Part shown: positions 20,871 through 29,098 of the stretch, piece after piece
Numbering within the stretch: position 1 is the first letter of the stretch
How the letters are laid out: the number at the start of each line of letters is the position of its first letter
Origin: Pseudoalteromonas byunsanensis
Lineage (GTDB): Bacteria > Pseudomonadota > Gammaproteobacteria > Enterobacterales > Alteromonadaceae
Direction: 5' to 3'
Length of the DNA: 64,000 nucleotides
NCBI RefSeq assembly: GCF_001854475.1
Contig: NZ_MNAN01000035.1
Location: 157,460 to 221,459, forward strand
Translations under genes and position numbers: made by a program
The notes under the pieces: generated by a model
The model's input: the letters and a program-made list of their open reading frames with translations, nothing else
What the model was told of the DNA's origin: nothing
The model's database searches: none

Positions 20871-22700
20871 TTAAACTGAAGCCTCAGCCAACTTCATCTT
20901 TTCCTTATGCTTTTCAATAAGGTAAATTATAAATGGTTCAAGTATGATAAAGGCAGGCTTTAAGTCCATAGCTGTATAATTCCAAAAAATTCCAGAATGC
21001 TTAGTACAGTTCCCTCGAGTCGATATGTCACCGACAACTTTTTTCAATTCGCTCTTAACTTTCTTGTCCTTAGTGTATTCATTTATTTTAGTCCCTAAAA
21101 AGTCCTCAAACGAGGCTTGAGTATTCCGTCCAACTAATGCTGTTAACATCTCAAGAAATGACCAAGCACCGATGTACATCAGAACAGAGTGTTGCTTCAG
21201 AGAGAGCCTACATAAAGAGTCATATAAGTGACATGCCTTGTTACCATCTAACTGTGCTAAATACTTATTTAACTCGTTTGAAAACTCAATTTTATTTTCT
21301 TCCTTCACTTCAAAAGGAAAAGGTGTACCAGATGCTTCACTATTTTTACTACCATTGCCTTCCGCCTCACTTTTAGGTGGACTCTGTGATTCTTGCTCAC
21401 CTTCCAAATTCGTAGAAATAGGTTCATTAGTTGTTGGTTTGTTAGGCATTTCAGTAGCTGGACCAGTGCCCTCCTCAAGCTTTGGTTTACTTGGCCCACC
21501 ATTGAGCATTTCTTCCTCTAGCATATTTATATTTACAGCTGGCTTGAGTTTTTCAGCTTCTTGAAGAAGCTCTTTTTCTTTTTTTGGAAGATTTCTCACA
21601 CGAAGCTTATCAGCTTGATATATCAGATTGACCCAGTATTCTTTACTTATCCTCTTGTGAATTTCCTCATAAAGACCCTTAAGGTTTTCATTGAAGTTAG
21701 TTTTCATGAAGTCAACAGGAAATGAATCCAGATGCAGTTCACCATATATCCTCTGAGCCGTAAATTTGTTCTTAGATTTCAAAAGTGAATCTGGGTAATT
21801 TGGCGAAATTGATGTGCCTTCTATCACACGGTTATTTCTAAGCAACCTAATACCTGGTTGTCCATATTTACCCTTTTTCCTTATCGAAACAAACCCGTGT
21901 ACTTTACGTCCTTCATATATAAAGTCCAGCTCCAACAGCCACTTAATTAGAACCTTTGAGTCAATTAGGCCCTGACCATTTACTCGTGGATACTCTAAAA
22001 TATTAGGAACTGAAGTTTCCAAATTTTTTGAATTAGGCTTTAATAAAACATCATCATAATAAAATTCAATCGTAGTAAAATTACTAAACTTGTGAAAAGT
22101 TTCCTCAATGAATGGAATAATTGTGTCCTGATAATGGTCAGCTGTTTCGTTTCGAATGTGATTTCTTAAAACGATCTCAGTATAGTGCTCATTCACGCCA
22201 GCTTCAGAGGGCACTACTTCAGCATCAGTCTGATTATTTTCTAATAGCTCGTCAAGATTGAAGCTAAAATCTAGCTTTTCATCAACGCCTATTGCAGATG
22301 TTCTAATTGACCAGTTATCCGAGAACCATATTGCTGAGCTTTTCATCCCTATGCCATATACGCTTAGACTATCCGCAGAATGAACAGTTCCCAAATCAAC
22401 TCCTAACCTAAGAGCCCTATCCATATCATCACCAAGGATCCCCCCAGCATTATCTTTTATAACAATTTGATTTTTTGCTGTTGATATATCTACCGTTACT
22501 TTAAGTTTGGGAGATGACTCTCCGTAGTACTTTTCAATATCAGCCTTTTTATCCAAAAAAGATTGAATCGAGTTGTCAATTAGTTCAGCGAAAGCAGTTT
22601 CTAAATTGTAATTCAGATGTTGTAAGATTTTGTATATTCTCATTTCGGGCGACACATCTACTTTGAATGGTTTACCGGCCCGCTTTTCATCTCGACTCAT
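20871..22700 (-). CDS. GHKL (MutL/MORC-type) ATPase with HEPN-like C-terminus
   Basis: The 609-residue protein opens with a GHKL ATPase domain: N-box ETAFAELIDNS (E39, N43), G1 DNAGGI (D83) and G2 YGIGMKS (115-121). A transducer-like domain follows to about 375, then a low-complexity Pro/Ser/Glu linker (about 395-450). The C-terminal domain is helical and carries RGNCTKH (R562-H568), spaced like the HEPN RNase motif; this is inference. Such ATPases are known beside Dcm methyltransferases in restriction-type islands. It lies 38 bases after the methyltransferase gene on the same strand, with AAGGA before its ATG. It may be the sensing or killing arm of that module. Confidence 0.75.
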   Translation of the reverse strand: MSRDEKRAGKPFKVDVSPEMRIYKILQHLNYNLETAFAELIDNSIQSFLDKKADIEKYYGESSPKLKVTVDISTAKNQIVIKDNAGGILGDDMDRALRLGVDLGTVHSADSLSVYGIGMKSSAIWFSDNWSIRTSAIGVDEKLDFSFNLDELLENNQTDAEVVPSEAGVNEHYTEIVLRNHIRNETADHYQDTIIPFIEETFHKFSNFTTIEFYYDDVLLKPNSKNLETSVPNILEYPRVNGQGLIDSKVLIKWLLELDFIYEGRKVHGFVSIRKKGKYGQPGIRLLRNNRVIEGTSISPNYPDSLLKSKNKFTAQRIYGELHLDSFPVDFMKTNFNENLKGLYEEIHKRISKEYWVNLIYQADKLRVRNLPKKEKELLQEAEKLKPAVNINMLEEEMLNGGPSKPKLEEGTGPATEMPNKPTTNEPISTNLEGEQESQSPPKSEAEGNGSKNSEASGTPFPFEVKEENKIEFSNELNKYLAQLDGNKACHLYDSLCRLSLKQHSVLMYIGAWSFLEMLTALVGRNTQASFEDFLGTKINEYTKDKKVKSELKKVVGDISTRGNCTKHSGIFWNYTAMDLKPAFIILEPFIIYLIEKHKEKMKLAEASV

Positions 22701-22738
22701 GAAATATCCTTTTAAAAAACGTTAATACAATGTTTATC

Positions 22739-24061
22739 TTATGCAGTTTTCCATACTTTCAGATTACTTGCAATTAGTTCAATTACTTTAGCATTAACAG
22801 CATTGCCCAATGCCTTAAATGCCCCTACGATTGTTGTTGGTAAATTCGGTAATTCATGAAGGTTTTGCAACTTTGCTGCTTCATGTGCTGATAAATATCG
22901 GTTTTGGGATGGTATTATCGGTATTTGCGTAGGAGTCATTGATATCAATGAGGGTGCTACATTTGGCTTAAGTATTCGAATGCCTGAAGCTCTGAACTGC
23001 ACTATATGCTCATATATATTCATATTAGTATGCATACCGCGCCATTCAAGGATCTGCCAACTATTGTTATTCTTATCAATTGCTTTTGCCCACTCATCAC
23101 AAACTTCTTGTTTGCTTTGATAAAGCTCCCGCGAAAAGTTGACAGATCTGATTAACCAGTTTGAAACTGCACGACTCTTTTTAGTGTAACTAGGCATCTT
23201 TGCCATCACTTCGTCCCATGATTGACACTCAGAAAGGTCTGCACCATATGCTCCTTTATATTGTGTCATCTCATGTAGACTTAGCTCACTGAAATCTAAA
23301 GGGTAAGTGGCACCGAACTCGGGCGCTACAATTGAAGTACTAACAAGTCGCTCTAATGACAACTGCTCAAGTAAACTTTGCCAATGCTTTAATAGCTCGA
23401 CTTTTGCAACTTCTAGTTTCTTGTGTTCAGCTCGCTCATCCAAAATATCGAGCAACGACGTTTGTGGACATTCAACGGTTTCTGGCCAAATGAAAGCACC
23501 TTCATCAAGATCATTTCTAATAGCCACAATAAAAACGCGTTTACGATTTTGAGGTATGCCTATATCTACCGGTGAAATCACTTTGTGATGAATAGTGTAT
23601 CCAATCTTGGAAAAAGAGGACGTTAGATACTCCCAGAAGCTCCCCTCAGCAATGGTAATTACATTAGGAACATTTTCTAATACAACAAACTTGGGTGTGT
23701 GATGTTTAGCAATTCGTATTACATGATCTATCAGTTTACCTGAAGAAGGGCATTCCGCACCTTTCTTTTTCCCTGCGAGTGAAAATGGTTGGCATGGAAA
23801 GCCTGCACACATCACATCATGAGCAGGAATTTCTGCCTCATCAACTTTAGTAATATCACCATGTGGTTCAATACCGTAATTTTCTTTATAAAGTTTTCGC
23901 AGATGCGGTTCAATCTCACATGCAAATACGCATTCGTATCCACTATTTGCAAAACCAGTATGAAAACCACCCAGTCCTGCAAACAAATCAATAAATTTCA
24001 TTTGTTCAGGAACCAAATTGGGTTCTTTAACATCTATTTGTTTTATTCCATCATTAATCAT
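22739..24061 (-). CDS. DNA (cytosine-5) methyltransferase
   Basis: The 440-residue enzyme methylates cytosine C5 in a specific DNA site. All the key motifs are present: I (FIDLFAGLGGFHTGF, 23-37), IV (AGFPCQPFSLAG, nucleophile C90), VI (ENV, 129-131), VIII (QNRKR, 171-175) and X (GNAVNAKVIELI near the C-terminus). The target-recognition region between VIII and X (about 200-370) sets the site, which I cannot predict. It starts 5 bases after the small HTH-like gene. No Vsr nickase or restriction endonuclease is recognisable nearby, which is unusual if this were a classical type II system. Confidence 0.93.
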   Translation of the reverse strand: MINDGIKQIDVKEPNLVPEQMKFIDLFAGLGGFHTGFANSGYECVFACEIEPHLRKLYKENYGIEPHGDITKVDEAEIPAHDVMCAGFPCQPFSLAGKKKGAECPSSGKLIDHVIRIAKHHTPKFVVLENVPNVITIAEGSFWEYLTSSFSKIGYTIHHKVISPVDIGIPQNRKRVFIVAIRNDLDEGAFIWPETVECPQTSLLDILDERAEHKKLEVAKVELLKHWQSLLEQLSLERLVSTSIVAPEFGATYPLDFSELSLHEMTQYKGAYGADLSECQSWDEVMAKMPSYTKKSRAVSNWLIRSVNFSRELYQSKQEVCDEWAKAIDKNNNSWQILEWRGMHTNMNIYEHIVQFRASGIRILKPNVAPSLISMTPTQIPIIPSQNRYLSAHEAAKLQNLHELPNLPTTIVGAFKALGNAVNAKVIELIASNLKVWKTA

Positions 24062-24066
24062 ATTAC

Positions 24067-24450
24067 TTACGCTCCTTGTACTGCAACAATCTCTGTAATA
24101 CTGTGCAGTAGCTGTTTTATCTTAGGTTCAAGTTCTGGCCTTTGCTTAATAACTAGCTCAACTTGAGCAAACTCTTTCTCAAAGCATCTCTTAGGTTTTT
24201 GGTTCACGTAAGGATCTACACCCAAAAATTTGCACAAGTCTTCAACCCGTTTGCTCACCACCTTGAAATCCTTAGTTTTGACGCGTTGAATAAAGTCCTT
24301 ATTCATTGCAGCCTTCAACCCTTTATCAATTTCGACTTTGTATTTGCTATTAAAAGCAGCTGCACAGGTCTCTAATGTCAACTTTTTACTTGCCATTACA
24401 TTAGCTATATCAACGCCTACTTCTGCACTGGAACGCAAATTTTTTGCCAT
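24067..24450 (-). CDS. Small helical protein, possible HTH controller of the methyltransferase module
   Basis: This 127-residue, Lys-rich, all-helical protein is the first gene of the methyltransferase-ATPase operon. The stretch TLETCAAAFNSKYK followed by KRVEDLCKFLGVD resembles the arrangement of Xre/C-protein helix-turn-helix domains, but I cannot place it in a named family. A near-perfect palindrome lies just before its start codon. Position and size suggest an autoregulating controller like the C proteins of restriction systems. This is inference. Confidence 0.6.
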   Translation of the reverse strand: MAKNLRSSAEVGVDIANVMASKKLTLETCAAAFNSKYKVEIDKGLKAAMNKDFIQRVKTKDFKVVSKRVEDLCKFLGVDPYVNQKPKRCFEKEFAQVELVIKQRPELEPKIKQLLHSITEIVAVQGA

Positions 24451-24458
24451 ATTAAATA

Positions 24459-24472
24459 CACCAAATTTAGTG
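24459..24472. promoter_or_regulatory. Palindrome before the small HTH-like gene (possible operator)
   Basis: CACCAAATTTAGTG reads as its own reverse complement at 12 of 14 positions. It ends 9 bases from the ATG of the 127-residue protein, where a bound repressor would block initiation. It is found by eye only. Confidence 0.35.
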
Positions 24473-25102
24473 AAAAAATGATAAATATTTATATTAAATT
24501 AGCATATTTTCAATAAATGGCAAGTGCAAATTATGAACAACTGAATGCTACTTAGAGAAAAATATGGATACATATTTTTGCTAGCTTGCTACAAGTCACA
24601 AGTAGTAGCAAAAAACAAGCTTTGAGAAAAATACAAGGATTATGGTGGTATTTCGAATGAGCTCAGTATGAACCCATGAAGTAGTTAGTATACACTGCAT
24701 GCCAAAGTATCAGGAATCAGCGAGTTCCACACTGGAACTAACTTTAGTATTCGTTGTCATGAACTGCTTGGACAGTGCTTGATCGCTGTTTACTTTGACC
24801 CTAGCTACAGTAGCCATCTACGCTCGAATTGCTATACTGATGAGTGAAGGAGGAGTTTAGTGCAAATACTCCGTTATATATCCTAAAGTTAAATGATGCT
24901 TTACTTAAAGAATAAGTGCAATTACATCCAGATAGTCTTCAATACCGTACTGCAAAGACCAAAAACTGAAATTTAAGAGGTTGTTTAAAGCTTGCTCTTG
25001 CAGTGCCCTATTTTATTTGTAGGCTTGTTTATATTAGTTATTGTGATTTCGGGAGAATCAACAGTAACTAAAATAACGTCCCATTCAAATACCGATAAAC
25101 TA
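24473..25102. other. Gene-free stretch between the two cargo modules
   Basis: About 630 bases with frequent stops in all frames. No convincing ribosome site plus reading frame, tRNA-like fold or repeat array was seen. A small hairpin is possible at GGAGT...ACTCC (about 24852-24872), with no T-run. The stretch separates two minus-strand operons, so it must hold the promoter of the 127-residue gene. It may be a junction where modules were joined. Confidence 0.5.
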
Positions 25103-25591
25103 TCACTTGAAGTGATATAAGACTGGGCGACCATGCTCATCTTGCCCGATTAAAGGCAATATTAATGTGACGACTAAAGTGATTACAAAGGCAAAGTCGC
25201 TGTCATGAAGATTAAGATATCCCCAAGCACCTCCAATACCGTAGCTCCATACAATAAAAAATATGGCTGTGCATAAGCACTGCCACCAAGGTATCGATTT
25301 GATCTGGGTATCTTCAGACATTATGCGGTGGTAAGTATACGCTGGTGCTAACAAAGTCAAAGCAACCATAACAAATATTAACAGGGTAGTACTAAATGAC
25401 TCTGATACATTGCAAAACAAAATATAAGCGCCAGTGAGTTCTATCGGTATATATGAACGAAGCGCTTCAAGATACCGGTTTGAACTTGCAGAAGCTGGTC
25501 CCACATTATTTTGATTACCATAGATAGTTGTCAGTTCACTTTCTTCTATATCTGTTTGCGTTTTTGTAGGTGTAACAAGTCTTAGACCCAT
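25103..25591 (-). CDS. Multi-pass membrane protein of the protease module
   Basis: I do not recognise a family for this 162-residue protein. A soluble N-terminus of about 50 residues is followed by three or four hydrophobic segments: about 51-66 with IPIELTGAYILF, 69-87 with TTLLIFVMVALTLLAPAY, 102-125 and 131-149. It starts 12 bases after the papain-like protease gene on the same strand, so the two are surely co-transcribed. By analogy with other conflict modules, a small membrane protein beside a protease could be a pore-forming effector or an anchor. That is inference from context. Confidence 0.65.
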   Translation of the reverse strand: MGLRLVTPTKTQTDIEESELTTIYGNQNNVGPASASSNRYLEALRSYIPIELTGAYILFCNVSESFSTTLLIFVMVALTLLAPAYTYHRIMSEDTQIKSIPWWQCLCTAIFFIVWSYGIGGAWGYLNLHDSDFAFVITLVVTLILPLIGQDEHGRPVLYHFK

Positions 25592-25603
25592 AACATTTCC
25601 CTA

Positions 25604-27169
25604 TCATAATATTTTAGTTATAACTGTCTGTACCTTGTGCGGTAGGTTGTTAAACAGCAGAGCATCATCAGCATAGTATATATCCTTGATGCTTAGTGCT
25701 GTTGGAGTTGGGAGCACGAAACAAACATTTGTATCATGATGAATACCCGTTGCATCAAACACAACTTCAAACTCATCATCATCGTGATATACATTCGAAC
25801 CGTTAGCAACCCAAAGATACTTTGGCAGGTTCTTTATAAGAACCGCTCTTTTTTGCTCAATGCTTAAATCTTCACGTTCAAGTACATTACTTTTGTAGTT
25901 AGAAGAATTAGTTAAATTAATATCCCAAGAAAATGAAAAGCTCTTAGAACCTTTCAATAGCTTGAGACTATATATCTCATCATTCATTTTACAAACAAAG
26001 TCAAATATCTGCGAATAGCTTATTCTAATTTTATGATAAATCGGAAATACAAGATGCTGCACTACGAACATTTGACCATTCGGACAGTGGAATTCGAGGC
26101 TTGTTGCTCTGCTTGGGGAAAAGAATCTTGTTTTTTTACCGCGTTTGAGTTTGTATTCTGTAAATGGCCCTAATTGATCGTCATGCACAAATAAGGATTC
26201 TACATACCGTTGGGCTAAATTAAAGTTACCTAAATCTTTCTCTAATGTAATCCCTGATTCACCTTCAGGTAAATATTTAACTCCAACGACACTTACGACA
26301 TGAAACCCAATGTCGTTACCGTTACTATTTATAACCTTTCCAAACAACAGTACAGGTATGCCTAAACACATATAACCAGAAATTTTCCCCAAGTATTTTT
26401 CTATTGGCAGCTCACTGCACGGTGCTTGAAAAAAATCAATTCCGACACTTTTTATAGCGTGAGCGAGGTGAGTAAGAGTCAGCCCTTTATTAGGAAAGTT
26501 TCTGGTATGCAACGGGTTGGTTGCTGTGGCGTTTTTAGTTATATAGTAGGGTGATAGAATTCTATGATGAAATAACTTTCCAGTTGCGTGAAAACTTGAC
26601 CACAATGAACACGTAGCACACGCAGAAACGACACCATCTTGCTCTTGAAATGGCAGCGACATAAAATCGAGTTTTCTACCCCATAAATTTACCTCAATAG
26701 TCTGAAGTGTAGGAAACACACTTAGGCTTTCAGGTAAAAGTAAACGAATATTAAGGCATGTCTTGCCAATAAATGCTTCTGGAATAGGCCTTGCTACTAC
26801 ATAGCCTGCATAACAAGCACCTAATTCAGTGAAACCTTCATCACTGAAAAATAATTCATCAAACTCTTCTTGGGTGTATTCAGATAGGAAAAAGTGCACT
26901 CTTTTGCAATACCTACCATATGGTTCAAAGCATTTTGAATAATAAAAAGCATAATCATCCAAATAATTTCCATCGATGTACTCGGATTCAACTATCACAG
27001 TCAACTCTCTACCGTTTAGAAGGTTATAGAATTGATTCAGTACTTGCTTATCTAATCCAAATGTTGGGTTAAGTGAACGTTCACAAGATGGAGGGGCCAA
27101 ACACTCTATTAGCTGGCTAAAGAAAGCGCTTTTGTCTCGGCAATTGATATTTTTTAACTGATACAACAA
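25604..27169 (-). CDS. Papain-like cysteine protease (C39-like) cargo protein
   Basis: In this 521-residue protein I see a papain-fold catalytic set. Gln177 precedes SACATCSLW, with Cys184 as likely nucleophile (Cys187 is an alternative). His290 is in GFHVVSVVGV, and Asp330/331 is in FVHDDQLGPF. An N-terminal region of about 170 residues and a C-terminal region of about 170 residues have no recognised domain. It has no signal peptide, so it should act in the cytoplasm. It is the middle gene of a minus-strand operon (78-residue protein, this, membrane protein) that faces a GHKL ATPase/STAS pair. The protease call is from motif spacing and could be wrong in detail. Confidence 0.6.
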   Translation of the reverse strand: MLYQLKNINCRDKSAFFSQLIECLAPPSCERSLNPTFGLDKQVLNQFYNLLNGRELTVIVESEYIDGNYLDDYAFYYSKCFEPYGRYCKRVHFFLSEYTQEEFDELFFSDEGFTELGACYAGYVVARPIPEAFIGKTCLNIRLLLPESLSVFPTLQTIEVNLWGRKLDFMSLPFQEQDGVVSACATCSLWSSFHATGKLFHHRILSPYYITKNATATNPLHTRNFPNKGLTLTHLAHAIKSVGIDFFQAPCSELPIEKYLGKISGYMCLGIPVLLFGKVINSNGNDIGFHVVSVVGVKYLPEGESGITLEKDLGNFNLAQRYVESLFVHDDQLGPFTEYKLKRGKKTRFFSPSRATSLEFHCPNGQMFVVQHLVFPIYHKIRISYSQIFDFVCKMNDEIYSLKLLKGSKSFSFSWDINLTNSSNYKSNVLEREDLSIEQKRAVLIKNLPKYLWVANGSNVYHDDDEFEVVFDATGIHHDTNVCFVLPTPTALSIKDIYYADDALLFNNLPHKVQTVITKIL

Positions 27170-27194
27170 TTAGCTTTCCTTAGCTAGCTGAACT

Positions 27195-27431
27195 TTAACG
27201 AATTAATCCTATAGGATCAGTCCAACCCATTTTAACCGTGGGACCACTCGCTTTCAGATTCGCTAATTTCTTCTCAGTTTTAGTCCTAGCCTTTTCCCTA
27301 GCTTTCAGATAGCTATTTATATCAAGTTCACCACAAGAAGCTTCTCTGTTGTCATTACTTGAATTGTTTCTTCTTACAGCCAATCTCATCCCAATCTCCG
27401 ATAACAAACCTTGCCAATAGCGCAGGGACAT
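27195..27431 (-). CDS. Small 78-residue basic protein, first gene of the protease operon
   Basis: This short Arg/Lys-rich protein has a central coiled-coil-like stretch (SYLKAREKARTKTEKKLANLK) and no recognised family. It lies 25 bases before the protease gene and diverges from the GHKL ATPase gene across 118 bases. It could be an inhibitor, adaptor or protease substrate; the sequence does not decide. The ribosome site is weak, so coding status is likely but not certain. Confidence 0.5.
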   Translation of the reverse strand: MSLRYWQGLLSEIGMRLAVRRNNSSNDNREASCGELDINSYLKAREKARTKTEKKLANLKASGPTVKMGWTDPIGLIR

Positions 27432-27549
27432 TGAATTCTAATCTAGTAAGCATTATTGTCAAGTATGTTTTTTATACATCCACACTATAGTATTGATCCT
27501 GCTCTGTTTCAATTATTTTTATTAAACAGCGTATTCGTTGAGAGCATTT

Positions 27550-28479
27550 ATGGAAATTATTTTTAAAAATAAATGGTATACAGGACTTGAGTTTGATTTA
27601 GAATTGTCGAATCAATATACCGATAACCACCTCATAGAGCTCTCTTTTCATTACAATACCAAACTAAGAGTAGATTCTGTTACAAGGATGTTGTCTTTAA
27701 TTTGCCAGTTACATAAGAATGGCCAGACTGTTTCTTTAAATTTTCAGTCGACAAGGAGCCCACTCCTAAATTATTTACATACAATTGAATTTTTCAAATT
27801 TTTACCTAAAAATGGGATTCTATATTCCGAAAGAATCGCACCACAGCTAAATTCGTTATCGAAGGGCAGTAAAAAACGCAAAAGTTACTGTGCGATAGAA
27901 CCCATTGTTTGTGGCCAAGAACATACCGAAGATTTAGATGCATTAGTGACTCCCTTTCACGAATATTTTTCGACAAACGTTAATGAAGTGCGTAAGTCGT
28001 ACATTTATAGAGTCAAAACGATCCTTTCCGAACTTATTAATAACATTCATGAGCACAGTGAGAGCAAATTAACGGGGTATGCTGCGACACAAATGTATAA
28101 CAGAAGTTTGGGAGTCATTACTGTATGTGATAGCGGTATTGGTTTGCTATCAACAATAAAAGCATCCATAGTTCAAAATTACCCCCAGCATCAAGACTTG
28201 TCAGATGAGCAAATTTTAAATCTGATGTTTGAGAAAGGCATATCTCGTCATCATGACACATTTAGGGGCCAGGGTCTTACATCTAGCGCAAAAAATGCTC
28301 TAGTATTAAATGCTAGTGTTGACCTCAGACTCAAAGAATCACACATTCACCTTGAACAAAGAAAAGTTAGAGACACTTTCAAAACGTGGAATGTCCTGAA
28401 TAGATCCAGTTCAAAAATCCACCCTCTTTTGGGAACTCACTTTACTTTTCAGTTTGATTTACAAAATATAAGCTTATAG
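27550..28479 (+). CDS. GHKL ATPase with N-terminal STAS-like region
   Basis: The ATG at 27550, behind GAGAG, gives 309 residues; a TTG at 27538 would add four. The first 90 or so residues have a STAS-like pattern (TRMLSLICQLHKNGQTVSLNF...LLNYLHTIEFFKFLP). The ATPase domain has N-box SELINNIHEHS (161-171), G1 CDSGIGLL and G2 RGQGL, like anti-sigma-type GHKL proteins (HATPase_c_2). It pairs with the next gene, a STAS-like/winged-helix protein. Such pairs recall SpoIIAB/SpoIIAA partner switches. Its divergent position facing the protease operon suggests it controls or senses for that operon. Confidence 0.72.
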   Translation: MEIIFKNKWYTGLEFDLELSNQYTDNHLIELSFHYNTKLRVDSVTRMLSLICQLHKNGQTVSLNFQSTRSPLLNYLHTIEFFKFLPKNGILYSERIAPQLNSLSKGSKKRKSYCAIEPIVCGQEHTEDLDALVTPFHEYFSTNVNEVRKSYIYRVKTILSELINNIHEHSESKLTGYAATQMYNRSLGVITVCDSGIGLLSTIKASIVQNYPQHQDLSDEQILNLMFEKGISRHHDTFRGQGLTSSAKNALVLNASVDLRLKESHIHLEQRKVRDTFKTWNVLNRSSSKIHPLLGTHFTFQFDLQNISL

Positions 28480-28519
28480 TATTATTCTGATTATCTACTT
28501 GCTTAAAATCAGAATACCA

Positions 28520-29098
28520 ATGACACATACCCCCTCTTTTAAAATGGTTGAGATTAGTGCATATGTAGACCCTTCTAAAGCGAGGGGCGTCAAATATGGC
28601 CAACTCACATTTGCAAAACTTCGTCAAAAGATCGAAATGTACAAATGCGGCACAATTGTAAAACTGTCTTTAGCTGGGTTAGATTTTATTGATGTTTCCT
28701 TTGGGAGAGAATGCTTAATCCACTTGCTTTTGCACTTCAGAGGAAGAATCGGATTCATTTTAACAAATTTAGAGCACTCCGATTTAGAAGAAACTTTTTA
28801 TGGTGCATTGTACCACTACAAAATTTGCTTATTGATTCAACAACCCGATAATTCAACTAAAATAATTGGTCCAAAGAGTGATGGTTCATTTCTCGAAAAG
28901 TATTTAGAACTTTGGAATTACATTTCAGAGCATGAGTTTGTTACAACTTCACAAATTGTCAAACACTTCCATGCTCTCTCTCCTCCAAATGGAAATAGTA
29001 AGCTTAATAAGCTTGTAAAAATGGGGCTACTACTCAAAAAGCGCCAGATTGCAACATCTGGAGGACCTGAAGATATTTTCATCCCTATTAAAAATTAG
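28520..29098 (+). CDS. STAS-like (DUF4325-type) protein with winged-helix tail
   Basis: The protein has about 192 residues from the ATG at 28520; a TTG at 28499 or an ATG at 28544 are other possible starts, and no strong ribosome site decides. The central region (ARGVKYGQLTFAKLRQKI ... LAGLDFIDVSFGRECL ... IGFILTNL) matches the STAS-like DUF4325 pattern usually found beside GHKL ATPases. The last 60 residues look like a winged helix (TTSQIVKHF ... KLNKLVKMGLLLKKRQ), so it may bind DNA. Its 3' end overlaps the convergent tniQ gene by 11 bases, marking the cargo-core boundary. Confidence 0.68.
   Translation: MTHTPSFKMVEISAYVDPSKARGVKYGQLTFAKLRQKIEMYKCGTIVKLSLAGLDFIDVSFGRECLIHLLLHFRGRIGFILTNLEHSDLEETFYGALYHYKICLLIQQPDNSTKIIGPKSDGSFLEKYLELWNYISEHEFVTTSQIVKHFHALSPPNGNSKLNKLVKMGLLLKKRQIATSGGPEDIFIPIKN

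Noticed and set aside
24852-24872. Hairpin in the cargo gap as a terminator or small-RNA end
   Set aside because: The stem is only five base pairs and no T-run follows.
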